From an uncultured Oxalobacteraceae bacterium (GTDB taxonomy: Bacteria; Pseudomonadota; Gammaproteobacteria; Burkholderiales; Burkholderiaceae): a DNA stretch of 13,008 bases. The notes below the pieces were generated by a model. The model did no database searches and was not told the origin of the DNA. It saw only the letters and a program-made list of their open reading frames with translations. Position numbers and translations under genes: made by a program. Shown piece after piece: positions 1 through 7,711 of this stretch. The stretch lies in assembly GCA_946479255.1 (NCBI GenBank), contig CAMLFK010000131.1, forward strand, positions 1 to 13,008. The letters run 5' to 3'. The first letter of the stretch is position 1, and every line of letters begins with the position of its first letter.

Positions 1-457
1 GGCGCAGCGCGTCGGCGGCCATTTCCAGCTGCAGGTTCAGGTTGCCGCCGTCGGAAGTCGAAATGATCGCTTCCAGGCGCGCCTGCTCGGCGGCCAGCGC
101 GTCGAAGTCGGCGTCCTCGTCGGCATAGGCGGCGTACACGGCATCCAGCTTGGCCTGCGCTTCGAACACTTCGCCCAGGCCCGATTCGACCACCTGGCGG
201 ACCGTCTGTTCGGGGTCGAGCTGCGGTTCCTGCGGCAGGTAGCCGATGTTCAGGCCAGGCATTGGCACCGCTTCACCCTGAATGTCGGTATCGATGCCTG
301 CCATGATTTTCAGCAGCGTGGACTTGCCGGAGCCGTTCAGGCCCAGCACGCCGATCTTGGCGCCTGGGAAGAAGGACAGCGAAATGTCTTTCAGAATCTG
401 ACGCTTGGGCGGGACGATTTTGCCCACGCGGTTCATGGTATAGACGTAATTGGCCAT
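1..457 (-). CDS. ettA: EttA, energy-dependent translational throttle ABC-F ATPase (N-terminal part, cut by the left edge)
   Basis: Partial gene: 152 codons are present and the frame stays open to base 1. EttA is a cytoplasmic ABC-F protein that binds the ribosomal E site and gates the first steps of elongation according to the ATP/ADP ratio. The start is the ATG at 457-455, and the protein opens [20 protein letters not shown], close to E. coli EttA as I remember it. The Walker A motif GLNGSGKST is at residues 39-47 and the Q-loop segment YLPQEPQL follows at about 73-80. The [11 protein letters not shown] stretch near residues 115-125 belongs to the helical arm subdomain of the first ABC domain. 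The signature motif, Walker B, linker and second ABC domain lie outside the window. rarD lies upstream on the same strand with a 72-nt gap. I found no convincing promoter or strong Shine-Dalgarno site in that gap. Confidence 0.95.
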   Translation of the reverse strand, partial: MANYVYTMNRVGKIVPPKRQILKDISLSFFPGAKIGVLGLNGSGKSTLLKIMAGIDTDIQGEAVPMPGLNIGYLPQEPQLDPEQTVRQVVESGLGEVFEAQAKLDAVYAAYADEDADFDALAAEQARLEAIISTSDGGNLNLQLEMAADALR

Positions 458-529
458 TAGGGATGATCTCGGTTTAAAAACAGGAAGTTGGACAGGATAC
501 GATAAAAGGCGGTCAAACAGTAGTGTTCA

Positions 530-1402
530 TCACGTGCGCTTGTACAGCCCCTCGGCGGCGTACAGGGCCAGCGCGCTCCAGATCAGGGCAAAGCCGATCA
601 GGCGTTCTTGGGTAAATTCCTCCCGGAACAGAAACACACCCAGGCTGAGCTGGATGGTCGGCCCGATGTATTGCAATATGCCCAGCAAGGACATCGGAAT
701 ACGGCGCGCGCCGGAAGCGAACAGCAACAAGGGAATGGCGGTGATCGGGCCGGAGGCCGCCAGCAGCCAGCGCACGCCATCGCTGGCGGCGGCAAAGCCG
801 TTGGCGCCATGCAGCGCCATCCATACCAGGTAGGCGGCGGCGAAGGGAAACAGCAGCATGGTCTCGAAGGACAAGCCTTCCAGCGCGCCCAGGGCCGCGG
901 TCTTCCTCAGCAAGCCGTAGCCGCCGAAACTGGCCGCCAGCAGCAGGGCGATCCACGGCATGCGCCCGGCCTGCCAGGTCAGCCACAGCACCCCGGCGGC
1001 GGCGATGCCGATCGCCAGCCATTGCACGGGGCGCAGGCGCTCCTTGAGCACCAGGTAGCCCAGCATCACGTTGAACAGCGGATTGATGAAGTAGCCCAGG
1101 CTGCCCTCGATCACATGGCCGCTGTTGACCGCCCAGATGTACAGCAGCCAGTTGGCGGAGAGCAGCAGGGCGCTGGCGGCGAAGCCGGCCATCACGCGCG
1201 GCTGGCTGAGCAGATTGCCGATCCAGGCCCACTGGCGCCGTACGGTGAGCACGATGGCCAGGAAGATCAGCGACCAGACGATCCGGTGCGCCAGGATCTC
1301 GGACGGCGTAATCGTCTTGAGCGCGTGAAAATAAAGCGGGAATAAGCCCCACAGCAAAAAGGCCAGGGCGGCAGACAGTATGCCGATTTGCATAAGCCAC
1401 AT
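530..1402 (-). CDS. rarD: RarD, EamA/DMT-superfamily inner-membrane permease
   Basis: A 290-residue polytopic membrane protein of the drug/metabolite transporter superfamily, RarD subgroup; the substrate of RarD is not established. About ten hydrophobic segments are visible, as expected for two five-helix EamA repeats. RarD-like stretches are NWLLYIWAVN (residues 84-93) and EGSLGYFINPL (99-109), followed by the short cytoplasmic KER motif at 120-122. The length matches the family (about 290-300). The start used is ATG 1402-1400; an in-frame ATG three codons later (1393-1391) is equally possible because neither has a strong Shine-Dalgarno site. The gene is divergent from kup and upstream of ettA. 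The family assignment is strong and the function is general only. Confidence 0.92.
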   Translation of the reverse strand: MWLMQIGILSAALAFLLWGLFPLYFHALKTITPSEILAHRIVWSLIFLAIVLTVRRQWAWIGNLLSQPRVMAGFAASALLLSANWLLYIWAVNSGHVIEGSLGYFINPLFNVMLGYLVLKERLRPVQWLAIGIAAAGVLWLTWQAGRMPWIALLLAASFGGYGLLRKTAALGALEGLSFETMLLFPFAAAYLVWMALHGANGFAAASDGVRWLLAASGPITAIPLLLFASGARRIPMSLLGILQYIGPTIQLSLGVFLFREEFTQERLIGFALIWSALALYAAEGLYKRT

Positions 1403-1422
1403 TCGTTGATTGATAGCCGTCT

Positions 1423-1428
1423 ATTATC
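1423..1428 (-). promoter_or_regulatory. Possible -10 element for rarD
   Basis: On the minus strand this hexamer reads GATAAT, five of six matches to the sigma-70 -10 consensus. It lies about 20 nt upstream of the rarD ATG, which would give a very short leader. No good -35 hexamer is seen 16-18 nt upstream, so the call rests on the -10 match and position alone. Confidence 0.35.
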
Positions 1429-1487
1429 GCTGAGCTCTGAAATGGCTGCTGGCAGTGGACTGGCGCAACGGCCGGCTTGAATTCCGC

Positions 1488-1516
1488 TTGCAATTTGCAG
1501 AGGCATCTTCTATTGT
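1488..1516 (+). promoter_or_regulatory. Putative sigma-70 promoter for kup
   Basis: TTGCAA (1488-1493) and TATTGT (1511-1516) are separated by exactly 17 nt, each with four of six matches to the -35 and -10 consensus. Transcription would start near 1523, leaving about 25 nt of leader before the TTG codon at 1548. If this promoter is right, it argues against translation starting at GTG 1455 or GTG 1515, since both would lie at or upstream of the transcript start. Confidence 0.45.
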
Positions 1517-1525
1517 GCAATGCAC
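1515..1525. promoter_or_regulatory. Palindrome overlapping the kup -10/start region, possible operator
   Basis: GTGCAATGCAC is an inverted repeat with 5-bp arms (GTGCA/TGCAC) around a central A. It overlaps the last bases of the putative -10 and the expected transcription start, a usual position for a repressor site. A second, overlapping inverted repeat follows: GCACCA (1522-1527) and TGGTGC (1538-1543) with a 10-nt loop, which in RNA would form a hairpin ending 4 nt before TTG 1548. No regulator is identified. Confidence 0.3.
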
Positions 1526-1547
1526 CAAAACAAACAATGGTGCGACT

Positions 1548-3425
1548 TTGACGGCGGAACATAAGAAGAGTGGCGTCGCGGCGATGACGCTTGCGGCGGT
1601 GGGTATCGTTTACGGCGATATCGGCACCAGCCCCCTGTATACCTTCAAGACCCTGTTCGACGACGAGCACGGCTTGCCGCTCACCATCGCCAACCTGATC
1701 GGCGTTACCTCGCTGATCTTCTGGGGCCTGACGATGATCGTCTCGCTCAAGTACGTCACCCTGGTCCTGCGCGCCAACAACCGCGGCGAAGGCGGCATCA
1801 TGGCCTTGATGGCCCTCGCGCTGGCCTCGGTCACCAAGCGCTCCAGATTCTACTTTCCCTTGATGGTGCTGGGCGTGTTCGGCGCCACCATGTTCTATGG
1901 CGACAGCGTGATTACGCCGGCCATCTCGGTGCTGGGCGCGATTGAAGGACTCGAAGTGGCGGCGCCGGCGCTCAAAGCCTACGTGGTGCCGCTGTCGATC
2001 GCCGTGCTGGTGGCCTTGTATTCCGTGCAGCGCCATGGAACCGCCGGTATCGCGCGCTTGTTCGGACCGATCATGGTGGTGTGGTTCGCCGCGCTGGCCG
2101 TCATGGGCTCCATTAATATCTTTCAGGCGCCGGAGATCCTGGGCGCGCTCAATCCCTTCGAAGCCTTCCGTTTCATGCTGGCCAACCGCTTCATCGCCCT
2201 GGTCGCCCTGGGTGCGGTGGTGCTGGCCTTCACCGGCGCCGAGGCGCTGTACGCCGACATGGGCCACTTCGGCAAGAAGCCGATCCGCCTGGCCTGGTTC
2301 ATGGTGGCCTTCCCGGCGCTGGCGCTGAACTACTTCGGCCAGGGCGCGCTATTGATCCGCCATCCGGAATTTGCCAGTAATCCCTTCTTCAACCAGCTGG
2401 GCAGCTGGAGCGTGTATCCGCTGGTGGTGCTGTCCACCATGGCGGCAGTGATCGCCTCGCAGGCCACCATTTCCGGCACCTTCTCGATGACCAAGCAGGC
2501 CATCGCGCTTGGGCTCCTGCCACGCGTGCGTGTGCTGCACACGTCGGAAAGCCAGATCGGCCAGATCTACATCCCCGCGGTCAACTGGCTGCAGCTGATC
2601 GTGGTGCTGATGGCGGTGATCGGATTCGGTTCGTCCGACGAACTGGCCGGCGCCTACGGCATCGCCGTTACCGCCACCATGCTGGCCACGACCATCCTGA
2701 CCTTTTTTGTTACGCGCTACCGCTGGCACCTGCCGCTGGCCTTGTGCTTCGGCGCCACCGGCTTCTTCATGGCGATGGACATCATGCTGTTCTCGGCCAC
2801 CACCCTCAAGCTGCTGCACGGCGGCTGGTTCCCGCTGCTGCTGGCGGTGATCCTGTTCACCGTGATGATGACCTGGAAGCGCGGCCGCTCGCTGGTGCAC
2901 CAGAACCTGCAGAAGCACGCCATTCCGCTCGAAGAATTTTTGAGCTCGCTGTTCGTCGCGCCGCCGGTGCGGGTGTACGGCACCGCGGTGTTCCTGCGCG
3001 GCGAGAGCGACGGCGTACCGCACGCGATGCTGCACAACCTCTCGCACAACAAGGTGCTGCATGAGCGCGTGGTGTTCCTGACCGTGCGCATTCTGGAGGA
3101 ACCTTATGTGCCGGCGGCCGAGCAGGTCAAGGTGACGGATCTCGGCAACGACTGCTACCAGCTCGATATTTACTATGGCTTCAAGGACGAACCGAACATC
3201 CCGGCCGCGATGGCGCTGTGCCGCGCGCACGGCCTGCCGTTCGAGATGATGGAGACCTCCTTCTTCATCGCGCGCCAGACCATCATTTCGGCGCCGCACA
3301 CCGGCATGGCGCCGTGGCGCGAACAGATGTTCGTGGCAATGTCGAGGAATGCCCGCGGCGCGGCCGACTACTACCAGATTCCGAGCAACCGGGTGATCGA
3401 GTTGGGTACCCAGGTCGAGATCTGA
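1548..3425 (+). CDS. kup: Kup (TrkD) low-affinity K+ uptake transporter
   Basis: A potassium uptake permease of the KUP/HAK/KT family, probably a K+/H+ symporter of the inner membrane. From TTG 1548 it has 625 residues; E. coli Kup has 622. The family signature GDIGTSP is at residues 23-29 in the first membrane helix, and EALYADMGHFG at 232-242. About twelve hydrophobic segments are followed by a soluble C-terminal domain that ends NRVIELGTQVEI, which I recall as identical to the E. coli end. The start is uncertain. TTG 1548 gives MTAEHKKSGV, the family-typical N-terminal length, and lies just downstream of a putative promoter. GTG 1515 has AGAGG at 1499-1503 (11-nt spacing) but would lie at the promoter -10. 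GTG 1455 would add 31 residues. The gene stands alone, divergent from rarD. Confidence 0.95.
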   Translation: MTAEHKKSGVAAMTLAAVGIVYGDIGTSPLYTFKTLFDDEHGLPLTIANLIGVTSLIFWGLTMIVSLKYVTLVLRANNRGEGGIMALMALALASVTKRSRFYFPLMVLGVFGATMFYGDSVITPAISVLGAIEGLEVAAPALKAYVVPLSIAVLVALYSVQRHGTAGIARLFGPIMVVWFAALAVMGSINIFQAPEILGALNPFEAFRFMLANRFIALVALGAVVLAFTGAEALYADMGHFGKKPIRLAWFMVAFPALALNYFGQGALLIRHPEFASNPFFNQLGSWSVYPLVVLSTMAAVIASQATISGTFSMTKQAIALGLLPRVRVLHTSESQIGQIYIPAVNWLQLIVVLMAVIGFGSSDELAGAYGIAVTATMLATTILTFFVTRYRWHLPLALCFGATGFFMAMDIMLFSATTLKLLHGGWFPLLLAVILFTVMMTWKRGRSLVHQNLQKHAIPLEEFLSSLFVAPPVRVYGTAVFLRGESDGVPHAMLHNLSHNKVLHERVVFLTVRILEEPYVPAAEQVKVTDLGNDCYQLDIYYGFKDEPNIPAAMALCRAHGLPFEMMETSFFIARQTIISAPHTGMAPWREQMFVAMSRNARGAADYYQIPSNRVIELGTQVEI

Positions 3426-3502
3426 GGCTTGGCACAGACACAATCAGATACATAATCACGACAATTTTGGCGGCCCTGGTTTGAGCCGGTGCCGCCATCT
3501 GC

Positions 3503-3511
3503 TGCTACACT
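3503..3511 (+). promoter_or_regulatory. Putative extended -10 promoter for the FKBP lipoprotein gene
   Basis: TGCTACACT fits the extended -10 pattern TGn followed by a hexamer with four of six matches to TATAAT. A TTGAGC at 3481-3486 could act as -35, but its 19-nt spacing is long. The start of transcription would be near 3518, leaving a leader of about 26 nt that carries the AAGGA ribosome binding site at 3534-3538. Confidence 0.4.
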
Positions 3512-3543
3512 TCCGGACACTTTTGATTTCGATAAGGATGTCC

Positions 3544-4320
3544 ATGAACCGCAGATTTGCCCTGATCGCCGCCTTGTCGGCCATGTTGTCCCTGACTGCC
3601 TGTGGCGGCGGCAGCGATGGCGACTCAAGCCCGAAGGTCTACGACGCACCCGCACTCGTCAAGACCGACACCGTCGTTGGCACCGGCACCGCCGCGGCCC
3701 TGAACACGATGATTTCGGTCAAATACACCTTGTGGTTGCTGGACACCACCAAGGCCGATTCGAAAGGCTCCCTGATCGAAGGTCCTGCCTCCTTTACCAC
3801 CTACCTGGGCACCACCGGCTTGATCCAGGGCTGGATTCAAGGTATTCCCGGCATGAAGGTGGGCGGCAAGCGCACCCTGATCGTTCCCGCCAGCCTGGGC
3901 TACGGCGCCGCCGGTTCGGGCAAGGTACCGCCAAATTCCGGCCTGGTCTTCGACGTCGAGCTCACTGAAGTCGTTCCGGTGTATGACGCACCCGCCCTCG
4001 TCAAGACCGACACCACGGTCGGCACCGGTGCCGAGGCGGTGGTCAACAAGAACGTGACCGTCACCTATACCCTGTACCAGTACGACAGCACCAAGGCCGA
4101 TTTCAAAGGCACCAAGGTGGAAGGCCCCCAGGCAATGACGACCTTGCTGGCCGACAGCAAAGTAATCCCAGGCTTCGTGCAAGGCGTGACCGGCATGAAG
4201 GTCGGCGGCAAGCGCACCATCGTGATTCCGTCCAGCCTCGGCTACGGTAAAGATGGTTCGGGCAAGATACCGCCGAATTCCGGCCTGGTGTTCGACATCG
4301 ACCTGACTGCCGTCAACTAA
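3544..4320 (+). CDS. Lipoprotein with two tandem FKBP-type peptidyl-prolyl isomerase domains
   Basis: A 258-residue exported lipoprotein. The N-terminus has a basic start, a hydrophobic core and the lipobox LTAC, with Cys20 as the lipidated residue and Gly21 at +2, which suggests outer-membrane sorting. Two FKBP domains follow at residues 32-144 and 146-258, and both open with VYDAPALVKTD. FKBP landmarks in domain 1 are Tyr61, Ile94, Trp97, Tyr120 and Phe136. In domain 2 they are Tyr175, Ile208, Phe211 (in place of the pocket Trp), Tyr234 and Phe250. The pocket Phe of human FKBP12 (Phe36) appears to be Ala in both domains (Ala71, Ala185), with the following Asp kept. ATG 3544 is chosen because AAGGA lies 5 nt upstream; the in-frame ATG at 3538 overlaps that site. 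Probable role: folding of envelope proteins. The isomerase activity is inferred, and domain 2 may be a weak enzyme. Confidence 0.88.
   Translation: MNRRFALIAALSAMLSLTACGGGSDGDSSPKVYDAPALVKTDTVVGTGTAAALNTMISVKYTLWLLDTTKADSKGSLIEGPASFTTYLGTTGLIQGWIQGIPGMKVGGKRTLIVPASLGYGAAGSGKVPPNSGLVFDVELTEVVPVYDAPALVKTDTTVGTGAEAVVNKNVTVTYTLYQYDSTKADFKGTKVEGPQAMTTLLADSKVIPGFVQGVTGMKVGGKRTIVIPSSLGYGKDGSGKIPPNSGLVFDIDLTAVN
3637..4317 (+). repeat. Tandem in-gene duplication encoding the two FKBP domains
   Basis: Unit 1 (3637-3978) and unit 2 (3979-4317) are homologous at an exact 342-nt offset (114 codons). The best-conserved blocks are the VYDAPALVKTD opening, the GMKVGGKRT stretch and the PPNSGLVFD end. The units differ clearly at many codons, so the duplication is not recent enough to look like an assembly artefact. 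Confidence 0.85.
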
Positions 4321-4330
4321 GTCTGTCTGG

Positions 4331-4371
4331 CACAAAGCCCTTGCAAGGTCCAGCGTTGCAAGGGCTTTGTG
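4331..4371. terminator. Bidirectional hairpin terminator between convergent genes
   Basis: A perfect 16-bp inverted repeat (CACAAAGCCCTTGCAA at 4331-4346, complement at 4356-4371) encloses a 9-nt loop. It starts 10 nt after the FKBP stop and ends 1 nt before the elaA stop codon, so it lies exactly between two convergent genes. On the plus strand the arm ends GGGCTTTGTG and is followed by TTT, a broken T-tract. On the minus strand the same arm ends in TTTGTG without a further T-run. It probably terminates both genes. Confidence 0.85.
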
Positions 4372-4372
4372 T

Positions 4373-4834
4373 TTAACGCAGCATATCGATGTGCATGATG
4401 CCGTCTTCGTCGTACGGCTCGGACACACGCTCGAATCCAAAACTGCCGTAAAACGCTTCCAGGTGCTGTTGGGCGCCGATGCGGATGCGCCCTCCCGGAT
4501 AGCAGCGTTCGGCGCATTCGATCCCCTTTGCGATCAGCACGCGTCCCGCGCCGCTGCCGCGCGCGGCCTGCGTCGTGATCACGCGTCCAAGCGACATCTC
4601 TGCAAACTTCACGCCCGGCGCGAGCAGGCGCAGATAGGCCGCCAGCTGACGCTGCCCGCCGGCGCTGCGCCAGCCCAGCAGGTGCCAGGCATCCTGGTCC
4701 AGCCCGTCCAGGTCAGGATAAAGGCAGTGCTGTTCCAGCACGAAGACCTGCTGGCGCTGTTCCATGACGGTGTACAGATCAAGCACGGACAGGTCGCCGA
4801 AGCGGCTCCATTGCCATTCGATGTTGCGGGTCAT
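4373..4834 (-). CDS. elaA: ElaA-family GNAT N-acetyltransferase
   Basis: A 153-residue single-domain GNAT acetyltransferase, matching E. coli ElaA in length and pattern. The acetyl-CoA pyrophosphate loop RGSGAG is at residues 92-97, preceded by the beta-strand GRVITT (83-88). The C-terminal LEAFYGSFGF (125-134) is the usual ElaA/GNAT segment, followed by YDEDGIMHIDM. The acceptor substrate of ElaA is not firmly known. The start ATG 4834-4832 has no visible Shine-Dalgarno site of its own. It overlaps the stop codon of a short upstream frame (ATGA), so translation is probably coupled to that frame. It is the last gene of the leftward gshA run and ends at the shared hairpin. The family call is firm; the physiological role is open. 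Confidence 0.9.
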   Translation of the reverse strand: MTRNIEWQWSRFGDLSVLDLYTVMEQRQQVFVLEQHCLYPDLDGLDQDAWHLLGWRSAGGQRQLAAYLRLLAPGVKFAEMSLGRVITTQAARGSGAGRVLIAKGIECAERCYPGGRIRIGAQQHLEAFYGSFGFERVSEPYDEDGIMHIDMLR

Positions 4835-4986
4835 AGGGCAGGGCAGGCGTCGCCGAAGAATGGCGGCGGAGTGGCTGGCAGGGCGTTGATGCGGTCGAGG
4901 TTGGCCACGAATTCGGCCATCACCGGGTCGTCCATCGTGCCTTTGGCGATGCCGATATTGAGTTGAGCAATCTGAAAACGCGACAT
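4831..4986 (-). pseudogene. Truncated or internally deleted DUF3291 gene remnant, coupled to elaA
   Basis: A 51-codon frame from ATG 4986-4984 to TGA 4833-4831. Its first 36 or so residues (MSRFQIAQLNIGIAKG, then DDPVMAEFVANLDRINAL) look like the N-terminus of DUF3291 proteins, which I recall as about 150 residues long. The rest of the domain is missing. The tail TPPPFFGDACPAL may be a degraded C-terminal end of the same family, where I remember a TPxAFxF...FPA pattern; that would mean an in-frame internal deletion of roughly 100 codons, which is inference. It keeps a good ribosome binding site (AAAGG, 8 nt before the ATG), and its TGA overlaps the elaA ATG by 4 nt. It lies 30 nt after the deacetylase stop. 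It may survive only as a translational lead-in for elaA. DUF3291 function is unknown. Confidence 0.7.
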
Positions 4987-5016
4987 GCTTGCAGCCTTTC
5001 GATGTTGATTGTTAGC

Positions 5017-6060
5017 TTACGCCGCCGTGTCAAACCCTTCCAGTACATTCACCACATTGATTCCAACTTCCGCCACGGCATAGCCACCCTCGAACACAAA
5101 CGCCGTCGGCAGGCCGGTATGGCCGATGCGCTCGCCGATGCGCAAAAAATCGCTGCTTTGCAGCGCGAAGTGCGACAGCGGATCGCCGGCGAAGGTATCG
5201 ACGCCGAGCGACACCACCAGCGCGTCCGGTGCAAAACTGGCCAGCTTCAGGCAGGCCGATTCCAATGCCATGAACCAGTCAGCGGTCGACGATCCATGCG
5301 CCAGCGGCAGGTTCATGTTGTAGCCGGTGCCGGCACCGTCGCCGGTCTCGTCGGCATGCCCCAGATAAAACGGATACTCGCTGCGCGGATCGGCATGGAT
5401 CGACATGAACAGCACGTCGTTGCGCTTGTAGAAAATGCTTTGGGTGCCGTTGCCGTGGTGGTAGTCGATGTCGAGAATGGCCACCCTGCGCGCGCCGTCG
5501 TCGAGCATGTGCTGGGCCGCCAGCGCCGCGTTGTTGAGGAAGCAGTAGCCGCCGAAAAAATCGGCACCGGCGTGATGGCCGGGTGGCCGCGTCAACGCGA
5601 AGGTGCCGCGCTCGCCCAGGCGCAGCGCGTGCGCCGCGTTGACCGCGCAGTCGGCGCCGGTCTTGGCGGCGATCCAGGTGCCGGCGGTGATCGGCGTGCC
5701 GCTGTCCATCGAGTACAGGCCCATGCGCGCGGCGAAGTTGTCCGGCTCGATATCGTGGCGCATGCCGCGGATCGGCCATACCGAGGCAATCGCATCCTTC
5801 TCGGCGTTGGAGAGGTCGAGCGAACTCCACTCGCTCCAGGCATTGCGCAGAAAGTGCAGGTAGCGTGGCGTGTGGATGCGTTCGAGCGACTGCAGCGACA
5901 CCCCGTGCGGTGTCACGATCTGCCCTAGTCCGCGGCGCTCGCATTCGGCCAGCACCATGTCGGCGCGGTCCGGCGTTTCAAAGCAGGGCACTTGATCGCC
6001 GCGGAACATCTCGAAGCGGCCGCGGTGCTGGGCGTGGTGTTCGTTATAGAAAGTCAGCAC
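5017..6060 (-). CDS. Histone deacetylase-superfamily amidohydrolase, acetylpolyamine amidohydrolase type
   Basis: A 347-residue zinc deacetylase of the arginase/HDAC fold; the Mycoplana ramosa acetylpolyamine amidohydrolase, as I remember it, is similar end to end. Visible catalytic parts are the His pair in RPPGHHAG (His162, His163), Zn ligands Asp199 and His201 in DIDYHHGNG, Asp288 in SLGVDTF, and the catalytic Tyr327 in EGGYAV. The insert at about 80-125, with Glu105 and Asp107, corresponds to the loop that shapes the polyamine-selective active site in the Mycoplana enzyme. Likely reaction: removal of acetyl groups from acetylated polyamines or related amines in the cytoplasm; other acetyl-amide substrates are possible. 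The start is GTG 6060-6058, with AGAGGT at 6071-6066. It lies 24 nt after the gshA stop and so is probably cotranscribed. The superfamily is certain; the substrate is inferred. Confidence 0.9.
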   Translation of the reverse strand: MLTFYNEHHAQHRGRFEMFRGDQVPCFETPDRADMVLAECERRGLGQIVTPHGVSLQSLERIHTPRYLHFLRNAWSEWSSLDLSNAEKDAIASVWPIRGMRHDIEPDNFAARMGLYSMDSGTPITAGTWIAAKTGADCAVNAAHALRLGERGTFALTRPPGHHAGADFFGGYCFLNNAALAAQHMLDDGARRVAILDIDYHHGNGTQSIFYKRNDVLFMSIHADPRSEYPFYLGHADETGDGAGTGYNMNLPLAHGSSTADWFMALESACLKLASFAPDALVVSLGVDTFAGDPLSHFALQSSDFLRIGERIGHTGLPTAFVFEGGYAVAEVGINVVNVLEGFDTAA

Positions 6061-6084
6061 GGCGACCTCTAAAGTTTAAAGTAA

Positions 6085-7689
6085 CTACTCGCAGCACAAT
6101 GTACTGCTGTTATACGCGGCGACAAAATCGTCGAAGCTGCCGGTCTGCCTCTGTTCGATGATCGCCTGTTCCGCCAGCGAGGCGGCTGCCATCTCTTCAA
6201 ACATCTGCTCTTCGGCCGGCATCAGCGGTTCGTTGCGGAAGTAGGCCGCGTGCAGCTCGCTCTGGCGCAGCCCGAAGACCGCGGCCGAGCCCAGCTCCCG
6301 CACTTCGCCCAGCACCCGCGCCGATGGCGTGAGCGCCGGATTGGCGATCTTGGCGCTTTGCCGGGCCAGCGCGGCAGCATGCACGCCATCCTCGTTGTGC
6401 TGGTCGTCCAGCAGCGCCGCCAGCGGGGCGATGCGTTCGATCAGTTCTTCGGCCCAGGCGCGCAGGGGCACTTCCTGGCAGTCGCGCGTCAGGGTCAGGC
6501 CGGGCTTCCTGCCTTCCTTGACAGTGCGCGAGAAATTGCGGGCGTGGACCTGGCTTTCCATTTGGCTGATGAATGGGCTTTCATCGAGTGCGCAGAACAG
6601 CAGGAAGGCATCCATGAAGCGTCCGGTCTCGACGCTGATGCCGATCGGCTCGAACGGGTCGACGTCGAGGCAGCGCACTTCGACGTACTGCACGCCGCGC
6701 CGGCACAAGGCTTGTACCGGACGCTCGCCGGTTTTGATCACCCGCTTGGGCCGGATGGTGGAGTAGTACTCGTTCTCGATCTGCAGTACGTTGGTCGACA
6801 GCTGGATCCATTCGCCATCGCGCTTGGTGCCCAGCGCCGCATACGGTTTGTATGGCCGGTTGACGGCGTCCATCAGCGTGGTGACATAGCTCTCAAGCGA
6901 ATTCTCGTGCGGCGTCAGGCCCGATTGCGCGTCGTTCTGGTAACCCAGGTCGCTCATGCGCAGGCTGGTCGCATACGGCAGGTACAAGGTGTCGTCGGAG
7001 AGCTGTTCGAGCTGGTGGCTACGGCCGCGCAGGAAGCCCTTGGACAGCGCCGGCGACGCCCCGAACAGGTACATCAGCAGCCAGCTGTAGCGGCGGAAGT
7101 TGCGGATCAGGGCGATGTAGCTTTCGGACTGAAAGTCGCGCAAGCCGCGCCGGCGTTCTTCCGGGATGCCTTCATGGGTGGAAATCACATGCCACAGTTT
7201 TTCCGGCAGCGAGTAGTTGTAGTGGATGCCGGCGATGCACTGCATGGCTTTCCCATAGCGCAGCGCCAGTCCGCGCCGGTACACATGTTTAAGCATGCCG
7301 ATATTGGACTTGCCGTACCAGGCGATGTCGATCTCTTCTTCGCCGGGCAGCTCGCACGGCATCGATTCGCTCCACAGCATTTCGTCTTTCATCCTGGCGT
7401 AGGCGAAGCGGTGGATGGCGTCGAGCTTGTGCAGGGTGACGCCGATATCGTGTTCCGCCGGCGTGATGAATTCGAGCAGGGCTTCGGCGTAGTCGGTGGT
7501 GATCTGCGGGTGGGTCAGGGCCGAGCCGAGCGCTTCGGGATGCGGAGTGCGCGCGAGGTGGCCGCGCGGGTCGATGCGCAGGGTTTCGCGCTCGATGCCG
7601 CGCAGGCCCTGGGTCAGCAGGGCACGGTGTTCTTCGTCGTCCAGCAGGGCCAGGCGATCAGTTAATTGTTTCGACACGGTGAGACTCAC
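6085..7689 (-). CDS. gshA: Glutamate-cysteine ligase (gamma-glutamylcysteine synthetase), proteobacterial type
   Basis: Catalyses the ATP-dependent joining of glutamate and cysteine, the first and rate-limiting step of glutathione synthesis, in the cytoplasm. From GTG 7689 it has 534 residues (E. coli 518). The family stretches are present in order: GIERETLR near residues 31-38, [11 protein letters not shown] then [12 protein letters not shown] (about 50-77), [32 protein letters not shown] and [12 protein letters not shown] 7689-7687 is preferred because AAAGGAAG ends 4 nt before it. The alternative ATG 7713 lies inside a likely -10 hexamer and lacks a ribosome binding site; it would add eight residues. 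gshA leads a leftward run with the deacetylase, the DUF3291 remnant and elaA. The gene for the second enzyme, gshB, is not in the window. Confidence 0.95.
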   Translation of the reverse strand: MSLTVSKQLTDRLALLDDEEHRALLTQGLRGIERETLRIDPRGHLARTPHPEALGSALTHPQITTDYAEALLEFITPAEHDIGVTLHKLDAIHRFAYARMKDEMLWSESMPCELPGEEEIDIAWYGKSNIGMLKHVYRRGLALRYGKAMQCIAGIHYNYSLPEKLWHVISTHEGIPEERRRGLRDFQSESYIALIRNFRRYSWLLMYLFGASPALSKGFLRGRSHQLEQLSDDTLYLPYATSLRMSDLGYQNDAQSGLTPHENSLESYVTTLMDAVNRPYKPYAALGTKRDGEWIQLSTNVLQIENEYYSTIRPKRVIKTGERPVQALCRRGVQYVEVRCLDVDPFEPIGISVETGRFMDAFLLFCALDESPFISQMESQVHARNFSRTVKEGRKPGLTLTRDCQEVPLRAWAEELIERIAPLAALLDDQHNEDGVHAAALARQSAKIANPALTPSARVLGEVRELGSAAVFGLRQSELHAAYFRNEPLMPAEEQMFEEMAAASLAEQAIIEQRQTGSFDDFVAAYNSSTLCCE

Positions 7690-7711
7690 AGTGCTTCCTT
7701 TCTCATCCTGC

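Noticed and set aside
458..529. TTGACC (minus strand, 516-511) as a -35 box for ettA
   Set aside because: No -10-like hexamer occurs at 16-18 nt spacing; the nearest candidate, TATCCT, is only 11 nt away.
1403..1547. Riboswitch or structured leader upstream of kup
   Set aside because: The region between the divergent genes is short and, apart from the small palindromes noted, shows no conserved riboswitch core that I can recognise.
513..2267. Long open frame on the minus strand across rarD and the first part of kup
   Set aside because: It is antisense to or out of frame with two well-recognised membrane proteins, its composition is rich in Arg, Gly, His and Gln as in GC-rich shadow frames, and it resembles no protein family I know.
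3468..3497. TGGCGGC/GCCGCCA hairpin after kup as a terminator
   Set aside because: The stem is 7 bp with a 16-nt loop and no T-tract on the plus strand, and it overlaps the possible -35 of the next gene. It is too weak to call.
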